Of a DNA stretch of 21,793 nt, positions 8,601-14,530 are shown piece after piece; position 1 is the stretch's first letter; every line of letters begins with the position of its first letter. The DNA is from an uncultured Pseudomonas sp. (lineage in GTDB: Bacteria > Pseudomonadota > Gammaproteobacteria > Pseudomonadales > Pseudomonadaceae), in the NCBI RefSeq assembly GCF_946885885.1, contig NZ_CAMPHN010000069.1:1-21793 (forward strand), read 5' to 3'. Made by a program: the position numbers and the translations under genes. The notes beneath the pieces were generated by a model, which ran no database searches, was not told where the DNA came from, and saw nothing but the letters and a program-made list of their open reading frames with translations.

Positions 8601-9606
8601 TGGCAAAGGCGAGCGGCCGGTGCCACAACTGTGCATGGTCTGCCATGGCGGCTCGCTGCAGAACAACGGCCTGGACCTCAGTGCTCCGGCGTTCGATCCG
8701 ACGAACCCGACCACCGCCGACCTCGGCGCAGTATTCCTGCCGTTCGACCTGCAGGCCTTCACCTTCGTCGATAACTACCTGGGCAGCACAACCTGGAACA
8801 AGGCCACCCAGCAACAGGCATTCAAGGACCTCAACGACCTGATCAGCGCCACCCACCCGGCCAGCGCCACCGGCCTGCTGGCGCTGCAAAGCAAGTTCTA
8901 CGAGGACTGGGTGGACGCCAACCCGGCCACCCATAGCCAGAAGGCCGATTTCGTCGTGCCCGCCTGGACCGGCGATGCCACGGAAGAGCAGGCCTATCGC
9001 GAGATCGTTTCACCCTCCTGCCGGGCCTGTCATACCGCCCAGTACGACTCGGACCTGACGTTCGAAAGCGACGAGAACTTCGTCGCCCAGACCTTCGTCG
9101 ACAATGCCGTATGCGGCATCAAGGTGATGCCGCATGCCAAGGCCACCTACGAACAGTTCTGGCTGAGCCTCAACCCGCATCAACCGGCACTGCTGGATAA
9201 CTTCGGCAATACCTTTATGGCGCCCTGGACGGATTGCTCGACCGCGCCGCCGGTGGTGGTCGCCGACCTGACGTTCGACTCGACCATTCAGGGCATGGTC
9301 GACGGCAACGGCTGCACCGACGCCGGCTGCCACGGCAACGCACCCGGTGCCGACGGTTTCCACCTGATCTACTCCAACTTGTTCGATTTCTCCAACCATA
9401 CCACCACCACCCGCTATATCGATGCGGACGGTGTCAGCAGCGGTAACCCGCTGAGCAGTTATCTCTACCTGAAAATCAGCGACCAACAGGACAGCGTGCC
9501 CGGAGGTATCGGCTCGCCCATGCCCCTGGGCAGCGCCGAAGGCCTGACCCCGGCGGAGCAAGCCATCATTTCTCAATGGATCGAGGAGGGTGCACCAGAA
9601 AACTGA
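5677..9606 (+). CDS. Large multi-domain lipoprotein with three c-type heme motifs
   Basis: A 1309-residue exported protein. Signal: MRALN, hydrophobic core, lipobox MPGC with Cys29 followed by Ala. Residues about 76-118 form a carboxypeptidase-regulatory-like beta domain (LSGRFAFNRVAPGDYRLCWK). Residues about 265-335 are PKD/Ig-like (PGDEVSLSAEP, then YRWRL, then GEHQVELIAYDNLGG). Residues about 347-385 form a second regulatory-like domain (AGHFTLRV). A long middle part has no recognised domain. DGNGDGVDDSGD near residues 949-960 looks calcium-binding. Heme motifs are CMVCH (986-990), CRACH (1115-1119) and CTDAGCH (1213-1219), the last with four residues between cysteines. The C-terminus (PMPLG, then IISQWIEEGAPEN) is typical of cytochrome c domains with a Met ligand. 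The start at 5677 has AGAAAGGA upstream; an in-frame ATG at 5644 would ruin the signal peptide. Surface or periplasmic redox function is inferred; no electron-transfer partner gene is adjacent. Confidence 0.8.
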   Translation: MRALNVIRGFHHSLIPLTLLLGGLAMPGCAPQPTEPRAVRGFIVTTVRVTSTPAGKSNPSTENSTVTREVFLPNIGVTLTNADGDEFGPLPTDLSGRFAFNRVAPGDYRLCWKAPGYISDCRKEPVKVGNKILHLGKVQIQVERKANFGSLYGEVRLMDGSIPRTYDILANINAFPLVTALDKDVALGQAPANNQGQYLLPLVPAQQFLKVRTQVDQANFERSLGPTVLGSGRTYRLDIRLPNRRPALLPLIARNAAAQRVRSPRPGDEVSLSAEPAPSQKEPLKYRWRLAPGAGTLSSTSDPSVTWKLPSAPGEHQVELIAYDNLGGYRKTNLVLNTDANGEGIVFSGKVMGADVPHLAGASVTVAGKSTTTDAAGHFTLRVKELERYILHISHPDYAFFSRIYDDSQRGGRWTLYPARIIKDQDPKQAIELTDQTSQERCWGNPSSRFDWKATPLRDRIQFQNGTGKVVDGKLPREDRLALAAARQPRQCSPGIRVRIPANGLVDENRNPPSGLVDIKLSTIDIYAADAMPGDWSALDLNRDLRVMQSYGAGTIEISDSLGHSFNLAAGVEAEVIIPVDPLQLAFPAAIPPTIPYLTYDEANGIWVQDGEATLDAGGQFYLAKAKHFSAENMDVTKIDQSCVKLDASALPGTFKKVEVIIPDPGGAAPRIITRNIDNTGVGDAKIHALYNLPSNEDIYVIPIRVDDGGIEPDQPFGQFSVNTGDPQVPTDPNKPKFECAPGDGCVGTNPYGACRVSIALSDLGAPPDPVDVFLAGLQYNPAAASFLAELQPDLVAAGPDGTDFSDAILNATQAYYETIDPHNHRRTLDDFKAHNGYPGGGESHALYANSGDLGFGRDMHCWKNACDADDPTICDTVCYVTNYLDGDAFDSDDQEDFKRTVDAENASGTDANAVATVAMEHSFLDDPDSDGAFVGTSRAVKFYVYFGDGNGDGVDDSGDPAFPDGALLLNANLDGKGERPVPQLCMVCHGGSLQNNGLDLSAPAFDPTNPTTADLGAVFLPFDLQAFTFVDNYLGSTTWNKATQQQAFKDLNDLISATHPASATGLLALQSKFYEDWVDANPATHSQKADFVVPAWTGDATEEQAYREIVSPSCRACHTAQYDSDLTFESDENFVAQTFVDNAVCGIKVMPHAKATYEQFWLSLNPHQPALLDNFGNTFMAPWTDCSTAPPVVVADLTFDSTIQGMVDGNGCTDAGCHGNAPGADGFHLIYSNLFDFSNHTTTTRYIDADGVSSGNPLSSYLYLKISDQQDSVPGGIGSPMPLGSAEGLTPAEQAIISQWIEEGAPEN

Positions 9607-9607
9607 A

Positions 9608-9626
9608 TACCGCCAAGCCTGCGGTA
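9608..9626 (+). terminator. Terminator-like hairpin after heme lipoprotein gene
   Basis: TACCGC (9608-9613) pairs with GCGGTA (9621-9626) over a 7-base loop, two bases after the stop codon. There is no T-tract. Confidence 0.4.
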
Positions 9627-9676
9627 ATGCCGACCGTGCTCAGGCTGGAGGGTCGATCGGTTATCCAAGAAGGGAG

Positions 9677-9705
9677 GCGTTCCCACGCGTGGCGCGTGGG
9701 AACGC
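9677..9705. terminator. 12-bp perfect hairpin between convergent genes
   Basis: GCGTTCCCACGC (9677-9688) and GCGTGGGAACGC (9694-9705) are perfect inverse arms around GTGGC. The stem sits in the 109-base gap between the heme lipoprotein and the HPF-family gene. GTTCCCACGC palindromes are also dispersed repeats in pseudomonads, so this may be a REP serving as a bidirectional terminator. Confidence 0.6.
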
Positions 9706-9715
9706 GCGGGTGGGT

Positions 9716-10132
9716 TCAGCCTAACGCGCGCAGCTGTTGCTCCGCGAGGAAGTCTTCATGCAACAGTGCGTCCTGCCCGGGGATGTCGGTGATGGTGTCG
9801 TCTTGCAGTGGCGTTGCGCGTTTGTTGCGCAACTTGCCGAATTGGTGGCCGAGGGCGTGATTGAGTCGCTCCATGGCGCCTTCGAGAGCTTGCTCCAGTG
9901 ACTCTGCTTTGTGGCTGACGGAGAGGGGTTGCAGCCCTTTGGGCCGTGCTTCGATCTGGCAGCGCTTGTCGTGTGCGCCGGCCTTTTGGCCGTTGTCGTC
10001 ATGCAGGTGGACGACTATACGGGTCAACTCATCGTCGAAGCGCTCCAGCTTGCTGGCAACACTGGCACGCACCCACTCAACCAGACGGGCACTGCCTTCG
10101 ATGTGGTTATCGCTGTGAACTTGGATTTGCAT
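9716..10132 (-). CDS. HPF/RaiA-family ribosome-associated protein
   Basis: A 138-residue cytosolic protein matching the short ribosome hibernation factor fold (S30AE domain). It has an N-terminal strand MQIQVHSDNHIEGS, a helix with VEWVRASVASKLERFDDELTR, then strands IVVHLHDDNG and KRCQIEARPKGLQPLSV, then a helix ESLEQALEGAMERLNHALG. A 30-residue polar tail follows. Such proteins bind the 30S decoding centre in stationary phase or stress and silence or protect ribosomes. It is not beside rpoN, where the classic hpf lies, so it is a separate paralogue. ATG 10132 has GAAGGAAAG upstream. The gene is monocistronic, with a CGTCGCC hairpin at 10166-10185 in its upstream DNA. Confidence 0.8.
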   Translation of the reverse strand: MQIQVHSDNHIEGSARLVEWVRASVASKLERFDDELTRIVVHLHDDNGQKAGAHDKRCQIEARPKGLQPLSVSHKAESLEQALEGAMERLNHALGHQFGKLRNKRATPLQDDTITDIPGQDALLHEDFLAEQQLRALG

Positions 10133-10165
10133 AAAAGCTTTCCTTCTTCAACTGTTCGCGAATAG

Positions 10166-10185
10166 CGTCGCCTCCCAAGGCGACG
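10166..10185 (-). promoter_or_regulatory. Hairpin upstream of HPF-family gene
   Basis: CGTCGCC (10166-10172) and GGCGACG (10179-10185) form a perfect 7-bp stem with a 6-base loop, starting 34 bases before the HPF-family start codon. It may lie in the mRNA leader or be an operator. Confidence 0.3.
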
Positions 10186-10324
10186 TCATCAGCCTACGCC
10201 ATTCCCACCCGGTATTGGCAAGCCCTAATGCTTTTGTCTGTAACAGAAAAATGCATATGCGTGATCTACGTCAGTTCGAACCGGATGCACTCCGGGACAT
10301 CGTTAGCTGCCATAAGACCGCTGC

Positions 10325-10341
10325 CCCGGATTGCATCCGGG
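10325..10341. repeat. REP-like hairpin CCCGGAT-tgc-ATCCGGG
   Basis: Perfect 7-bp arms with a 3-base loop, followed by CTACAGG. A related copy (CCCGGAT TGC ATTCGGG, then CGACAGG) lies at 12781-12797 on the other side of the FtsH-like gene. Confidence 0.55.
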
Positions 10342-10452
10342 CTACAGGGAGCGGTACTAGCTGTGTGGATCGGGGCGCGTAGCTGACGTTTTTTTCATCC
10401 ACCACCGCAGTTGGTGGATGGGTGAAGCGTCATCCACCCTACGAAGTCACGG

Positions 10453-10479
10453 CCTTGCGCATAAACATAGTATCTACAG
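10453..10479. repeat. Direct repeat upstream of FtsH-like gene (copy 1)
   Basis: CCTTGCGCATAAACA, three variable bases, then TATCTACAG. The same sequence occurs in the same orientation at 12943-12968, with only two variable bases between the conserved blocks. Confidence 0.6.
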
Positions 10480-10500
10480 GAGCGCGCGCCCTTGGTAGGA

Positions 10501-10514
10501 GCGGCCTTGGCCGC
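10501..10514. repeat. Palindrome GCGGCCTTGGCCGC
   Basis: Perfect palindrome with 6-bp arms and a TT centre, preceded by GGTAGGA. The form GTAGGAGCGGCCTTGGCCGCGA is a well-known dispersed REP type in Pseudomonas. Confidence 0.6.
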
Positions 10515-10744
10515 GATTGAAGGTGAACGTCAAGCCGCTTCGTTGTAGCTGCCCGAGTTCCCCGCTACCGACCAACGGCGGCTCCGTTCGTCTCCGGACG
10601 CTGAATAGCTGCGCTCTTGTGTCGATAATCCAAACGCGTGCGAGTTTGCCGCCAAGCCGGCGGCTGTTCGCGGGCGGCGCCTCGCTAGCGCGTCGTTCGC
10701 CCCGCCCGGGCGATGTCGTCAAGCCTTCGCCGCTGTGGGTGCAC

Positions 10745-12706
10745 ATGAAAAAATCGCTTCTCGCTCGTCATCGCCGTCTCGTTTATACCTTGGCCCTGAG
10801 CCTGGTCCTCGCCGCTGTCGGGATCGCCAGTTACCGGTATGCCAGCTCCGCGCCCGACGCCGTGCCCGAGGATGCATCGGCGGCCATGCTGCAGGCCCTC
10901 GAACGCTCCACCGACGCCTGGACGGCCAACCGCCGCGACCTGTCCACCCTGGTCGGCGACATGCGCAACGAGCGCATCGCCAGCGCCGCCTTGAGCAACC
11001 ATGGGATTTACGTCAGCACCGTCGACGGCCAGCATTACTGGCTGGCCGACCAGTCCGGGCGCATCGGCGAAACCATCCTGCGCGACTACGCCAATGGCAC
11101 CCGGCTGTTTCCGGTGGCCTTGTTCGACACCGATGGCGAGCGGCGCTGGTATCACATGCTGCTCATGCAATGGCCGTTTCTGCTGTTGCTCCTCGCCGCC
11201 CTCGGTTTCGGCGCGTGGCAGCTGCGCCCCTACCAAACGCTAAAGCAGGGCACCGGAGTCTGCTTCGCCGACGTGATCGGCGCCGGCGAAGCCAAGCTGG
11301 CGTTGCAGGACGTCACCGCCTACCTGCGCGACCCGACCGCCTTCGCCGCCCTCGGCGCGCGACCGCCCAAGGGCGTGCTGCTGACCGGCGAGCCCGGCAC
11401 CGGTAAAACCCAACTGGCCAAGGCCCTGGCCAGCGAATGCGAGGCGCATTTCATCCAGGTCAGTGGCAGCGATTTTTCCTCGATGTATTTCGGCGTCGGC
11501 ATTCAGAAGGTCAAATCGCTGTTCCGCAACGCCCGTAAACATGCACCCTGCATCATCTTCATCGACGAGATCGACGGCATTGGCCGCCGTAGCGAAGCCA
11601 GCCGTTCCAGCGATGCCGAGGGCAATCGCATCGTCAACCAGTTCCTCACCGAACTCGACGGTTTCGCCGCCGATAGCGGCGTATTGGTGCTCGGCGCCAC
11701 CAACTTCCCCAACTCGCTTGACCCGGCCCTGGTACGCGAAGGACGCTTCGACCGCAGCATCGCCGTCGGCCTGCCGAGCCTGGCCGAACGCGAGCAGCTG
11801 TTCCGCCTCTATGCCGGCAAGACCAAGGCGTGCGCAGAAGTCGATTACCCGCAGTTGGCGCGCAACAGCGTCGGCCTGACCCCGGCGGCCATCGCCTATA
11901 TCGTCAACCACGCCGCCCTGCTCGCCGCGCGCGGCCAACGTGGCGAGTTGCTCATGCAGGACTTCGTCGACGCCCTGGAAACCTGCCGCATCGGCGAGCA
12001 GCCGCTGGGCGCCAGCGTACTGTCGGCCAGCGAGCGCAGGCGCATCGCGGTACACGAGGCCGGCCACGCCATAGTCGCCGCGGCGCTGAATTGCGGCCGG
12101 GTGGAGAAGGTCACCATCCTGCCCCGCGGCCAGGCCTTGGGCGTAACCCTGGTAACGCCGGCGGAGGACAAACGCCTGCACCTGCAATCCGAACTGCGCG
12201 CACGCATCCAGATGCTCCTGGCCGGTCGCGTCGCCGAGCAGTTGTATTTCCATGAAGTCTCCTCCGGCGCCGGACAGGATCTGCACGAGGCGAGCAAGAT
12301 CGCCTTGTCGATGGTCGGCGCATTGGGCATGGGCCCGACGGGCTCGTTGCTGAGCCTGCAAGCGGTGCGCGATGCCCACCTGGAAAGCGACCCGCGCGCA
12401 GCCTTGCAGGCGGCCGACGAGCTGCTGCAACAGCTCGAAGGCGAATGCCTGAAATTGCTGCAACGCCTCAAGCCGGCGCTGGACCGGATCAGTGCGCGCC
12501 TGCTCGAAGAGGAAACCGTCGTCGGCGAAGAAGTGCTGGCAGCGGTCGCCGCGCTGCACCTCGAACCGCAAGAACACAGCAACTTCCGCCCCGGCCACAT
12601 CCGCCATCTGGAGCGCGTGGCAGCCAGCAGCTACGCGCTCGACCCCTTGTTCGATCTGGCGGTGGACGAGGAAGAACCAGCGCAGCCGGGCCCCGGCATG
12701 GCCTGA
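10745..12706 (+). CDS. FtsH-like membrane AAA+ zinc metalloprotease (paralogue)
   Basis: 653 residues with the full FtsH plan: membrane segment about residues 12-30, a periplasmic region of roughly 105 residues, membrane segment about 140-158, the AAA+ domain, then the M41 protease. Walker A is GEPGTGKT (215-222), Walker B IIFIDEID (270-277) and the second region of homology ends VREGRFDRS with both arginines. The pore loop is MYFG (247-250) where FtsH usually has MFVG. Zinc site HEAGH is at 437-441, with Asp512 (GQDLHEAS) as probable third ligand. All catalytic residues appear intact. Pseudomonas house-keeping ftsH normally lies in a cluster with rlmE and folP, absent here, so this is an accessory paralogue. 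ATG 10745 gives a proper first membrane helix; its ribosome site is weak (GGGTG), and GTG 10739 is possible. Membrane-protein quality control is inferred. Confidence 0.85.
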   Translation: MKKSLLARHRRLVYTLALSLVLAAVGIASYRYASSAPDAVPEDASAAMLQALERSTDAWTANRRDLSTLVGDMRNERIASAALSNHGIYVSTVDGQHYWLADQSGRIGETILRDYANGTRLFPVALFDTDGERRWYHMLLMQWPFLLLLLAALGFGAWQLRPYQTLKQGTGVCFADVIGAGEAKLALQDVTAYLRDPTAFAALGARPPKGVLLTGEPGTGKTQLAKALASECEAHFIQVSGSDFSSMYFGVGIQKVKSLFRNARKHAPCIIFIDEIDGIGRRSEASRSSDAEGNRIVNQFLTELDGFAADSGVLVLGATNFPNSLDPALVREGRFDRSIAVGLPSLAEREQLFRLYAGKTKACAEVDYPQLARNSVGLTPAAIAYIVNHAALLAARGQRGELLMQDFVDALETCRIGEQPLGASVLSASERRRIAVHEAGHAIVAAALNCGRVEKVTILPRGQALGVTLVTPAEDKRLHLQSELRARIQMLLAGRVAEQLYFHEVSSGAGQDLHEASKIALSMVGALGMGPTGSLLSLQAVRDAHLESDPRAALQAADELLQQLEGECLKLLQRLKPALDRISARLLEEETVVGEEVLAAVAALHLEPQEHSNFRPGHIRHLERVAASSYALDPLFDLAVDEEEPAQPGPGMA

Positions 12707-12780
12707 ACCTTACCGCCGCCAGTGCGAGCGGTACCGTTCCTGTAGAGTGAACGGCGTTGACCAGCTACCTGCCTATCGCT

Positions 12781-12797
12781 CCCGGATTGCATTCGGG
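12781..12797. repeat. REP-like hairpin, second copy
   Basis: CCCGGAT at 12781-12787 and ATTCGGG at 12791-12797 around TGC, with one G-T pair. It is related to 10325-10341 and in the same orientation. Confidence 0.5.
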
Positions 12798-12852
12798 CGA
12801 CAGGCTCGGCCAGCGGCGCAGGACTCGAAGGAGGCGCGCCCCCGCGGCGAAT

Positions 12853-12869
12853 GCAGCCCGCAGGGCTGC
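12853..12869. terminator. GCAGCCC hairpin downstream of FtsH-like gene
   Basis: GCAGCCC (12853-12859) and GGGCTGC (12863-12869) with loop GCA, between convergent genes. It is a possible terminator, 150 bases after the FtsH-like stop, with no T-tract. Confidence 0.35.
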
Positions 12870-12942
12870 CCGGCTATCGTCTGGCGAACGCGGCTTAAAA
12901 GTTCGCCCCGAGGTCGGGCCTCCCACAGAAATATAACCCGAG

Positions 12943-12968
12943 CCTTGCGCATAAACAGATATCTACAG
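12943..12968. repeat. Direct repeat downstream of FtsH-like gene (copy 2)
   Basis: CCTTGCGCATAAACA then GA then TATCTACAG: the second copy of the repeat at 10453-10479, in the same orientation. Confidence 0.6.
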
Positions 12969-13037
12969 TTGTGGTGGGTGCGAAGGCCTACCGACCTGCG
13001 GACTCAGCCAGCGGTACAGAACTCTCCGACGAGCCAC

Positions 13038-14207
13038 TCAATCCATGGGTAGCTGGCCGATCAGTGCTGCCAGATAGCGGTTGCCCCCTTCGCTGATGGC
13101 CTGCCGCAACGCCTTTTCCGAGGCCGTGGCGAGGCTATGGCTGGCGGCTCGGCAGAAGCGGTAGACCAGTTCGACGATCTCGTCGCGCGTGGGCGCTTGT
13201 TGCGTCGTCAGGTCGCAATGGGCCAGCAGCAGGTAGCGCAAGGTCAGCGTGCGGATCGCCAGGGTGGCGCCCCATTCGGCCAGGTTCAGGCCGTAATCCT
13301 GGCCGGCGCTGGTGGTCGAGATGAAAGGGAAGCCCGTACGGGTCATCTCGGCGGCGATAAAGCGCTTGAGAATGGGCTGCAGCGCTGCGCGTACGTCGGC
13401 GCGGTAGAGCTCGGGGTAGGCCGGTTTTAGCAGCGCATGATTGCAGTCCGGGGTTTCGCCGGCCAGGGCGCCGAGAACTCGCTGCGGCAATGCCGCCGGC
13501 ACATTGGGACCATGGAGAATGTCCATCAGCACGCTTACCAGCGGGTCGGCCGCTGGAGGCGCCTCCTGGGCTGCCGCCTGCCGATAATCGGACATCAGCG
13601 TGGGCAGCGATTCGGCCCAACGCGAATGCGGCAAGGACGCAAGCCGGCGGGCCATGTCGAACAAACGCATCAGGGCCTGTTCGGCCGAAAGTTCAGGCGC
13701 CAATGCCACCTGCAAAGGGGTATTCACCACCGCGTACCAGTCGGCTGCGCTCAGGCCCTCGAAGGCTTGGTTATTGGCATCGGTGAGGTGGAAATCGTCC
13801 TGCTGGATTTCGTTCAGATGGAAAGGATCGTCGCCGAACAGGCAAAGACGGGTGATTTCCGGGCAACCCATGCTCGCCGCTTTCACCAGGGAGCCATTGA
13901 TCAAACGGAACATGCGCGGAAAGTTGGCACAGATGTTCGACAGCGCCTGCTCGCCGAATTGCGCATGTACCTTGCAGCGCCCGCCTTCGAGCGCCACGCA
14001 GTGGCCATCGGGCCTCTTGGCGATCTGATAACCGCCCGCATCCTTGACGATCAGGTTTTCATAGAGCGGCTGCGCCTGACCCGACACGCCACGGTCGCGC
14101 TCGCTGATGGAGATACGCCAATCCTTGCAGCAGGTGTCTTCGCAGCGTTCGGCCAGACAGGAGAAGCGCTGCACGTAATTGAAAGCCCTGACGGACACGG
14201 CACCCAT
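13038..14207 (-). CDS. FliB-like flagellin lysine-N-methylase family protein
   Basis: A 389-residue cytosolic protein. The N-terminus has the family's cysteine signature: FNYVQRFSCLAERCEDTCCK with C17, C22, C26 and C27, followed by DWRISI. A second set follows (GHCVALEGGRCKVHAQFGEQ, then LSNICANFPRMF), reminiscent of metal- or cluster-binding YkgJ/FliB-type modules. The length is close to Salmonella FliB (about 400). FliB methylates flagellin lysines in enteric bacteria. No flagellar gene is near, so flagellin as substrate is not assured; Pseudomonas genomes carry this family as a stand-alone gene. The frame is open upstream to 14519; ATG 14207 was chosen for its GGAG six to nine bases upstream and because the conserved domain begins at once. 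It is divergent from the TAXI gene. Confidence 0.75.
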   Translation of the reverse strand: MGAVSVRAFNYVQRFSCLAERCEDTCCKDWRISISERDRGVSGQAQPLYENLIVKDAGGYQIAKRPDGHCVALEGGRCKVHAQFGEQALSNICANFPRMFRLINGSLVKAASMGCPEITRLCLFGDDPFHLNEIQQDDFHLTDANNQAFEGLSAADWYAVVNTPLQVALAPELSAEQALMRLFDMARRLASLPHSRWAESLPTLMSDYRQAAAQEAPPAADPLVSVLMDILHGPNVPAALPQRVLGALAGETPDCNHALLKPAYPELYRADVRAALQPILKRFIAAEMTRTGFPFISTTSAGQDYGLNLAEWGATLAIRTLTLRYLLLAHCDLTTQQAPTRDEIVELVYRFCRAASHSLATASEKALRQAISEGGNRYLAALIGQLPMD

Positions 14208-14530
14208 GAGAATCTCCAGCGGTCGGTTTATTTCCAACTGAGTGGAAATTTTCTGGAAAGCGTTCCCATGCAGGCAAAAACGAGGTCCTCGGCGAGGGCC
14301 GGCCAGCTGGCCCAGCAGCCTTCCCCACGATCCCGCAATCGGCGGATTTTCGCCTATTTGCCCGGCAGCAAACGACGCACTCGGCATGATTCCGCCGACC
14401 ATAACCGAGCAATATTCGAGCAGGCCGGCTAGCACGGGAGTTCGCGGCTCTGGCATGCCATCTGCTGTAGCGCAGAGGCCCGTGCCTGCTGGCGCGTAGG
14501 CGACCAATAAGAAAAACAAGAGGCCAACTC
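14208..14530. other. Divergent intergenic region
   Basis: About 320 bases between the divergent FliB-like and TAXI genes, so it should contain both promoters. The clearest structure is the TTTCCA/TGGAAA cluster at 14230-14259 near the FliB-like start. The long minus-strand open frame that covers it is an upstream extension without protein-like features. Confidence 0.55.
14230..14259 (-). promoter_or_regulatory. TGGAAA half-site cluster, possible operator
   Basis: ATTTCCA (14230-14236) and TGGAAAT (14243-14249) form an inverted repeat with 6-base spacer. A further TGGAAA at 14254-14259 repeats the half-site 11 bases on. The cluster is 23-52 bases upstream of the FliB-like start codon. Regulation is inferred only from symmetry and position. 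Confidence 0.35.

Larger units (their letters stand above)
10133..10744. other. Gene-free stretch rich in dispersed repeats
   Basis: About 610 bases between the divergent HPF-family and FtsH-like genes. It contains hairpins at 10166-10185, 10325-10341 and 10501-10514, a CATCCACCA/TGGTGGATG hairpin near 10400-10423, and the CCTTGCGCATAAACA repeat at 10453. The FtsH-like frame stays open upstream to 10517, but the N-terminal extension would be unlike FtsH. No confident promoter was found. Confidence 0.6.
12707..13037. other. Gene-free stretch with repeats, between convergent genes
   Basis: About 330 bases between the stops of the FtsH-like and FliB-like genes. It holds a CCCGGAT REP-like hairpin (12781-12797), a GCAGCCC hairpin (12853-12869) and the CCTTGCGCATAAACA repeat (12943). 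No gene is seen. Confidence 0.6.

Noticed and set aside
9576..9860. Open frame across the 3' ends of two convergent genes
   Set aside because: It overlaps both the heme lipoprotein end and the HPF-family gene, and carries the hairpins; not protein-like.
10517..10744. 76-residue N-terminal extension of the FtsH-like protein
   Set aside because: It covers repeat DNA, lacks FtsH similarity and would place a soluble tail before the first membrane helix.
11240..12607. 455-codon minus-strand open frame
   Set aside because: Shadow of the FtsH-like gene, whose motifs are all in the plus frame.
13437..14432. 331-codon plus-strand open frame
   Set aside because: Antisense to the FliB-like gene, which has conserved cysteines and a good ribosome site.
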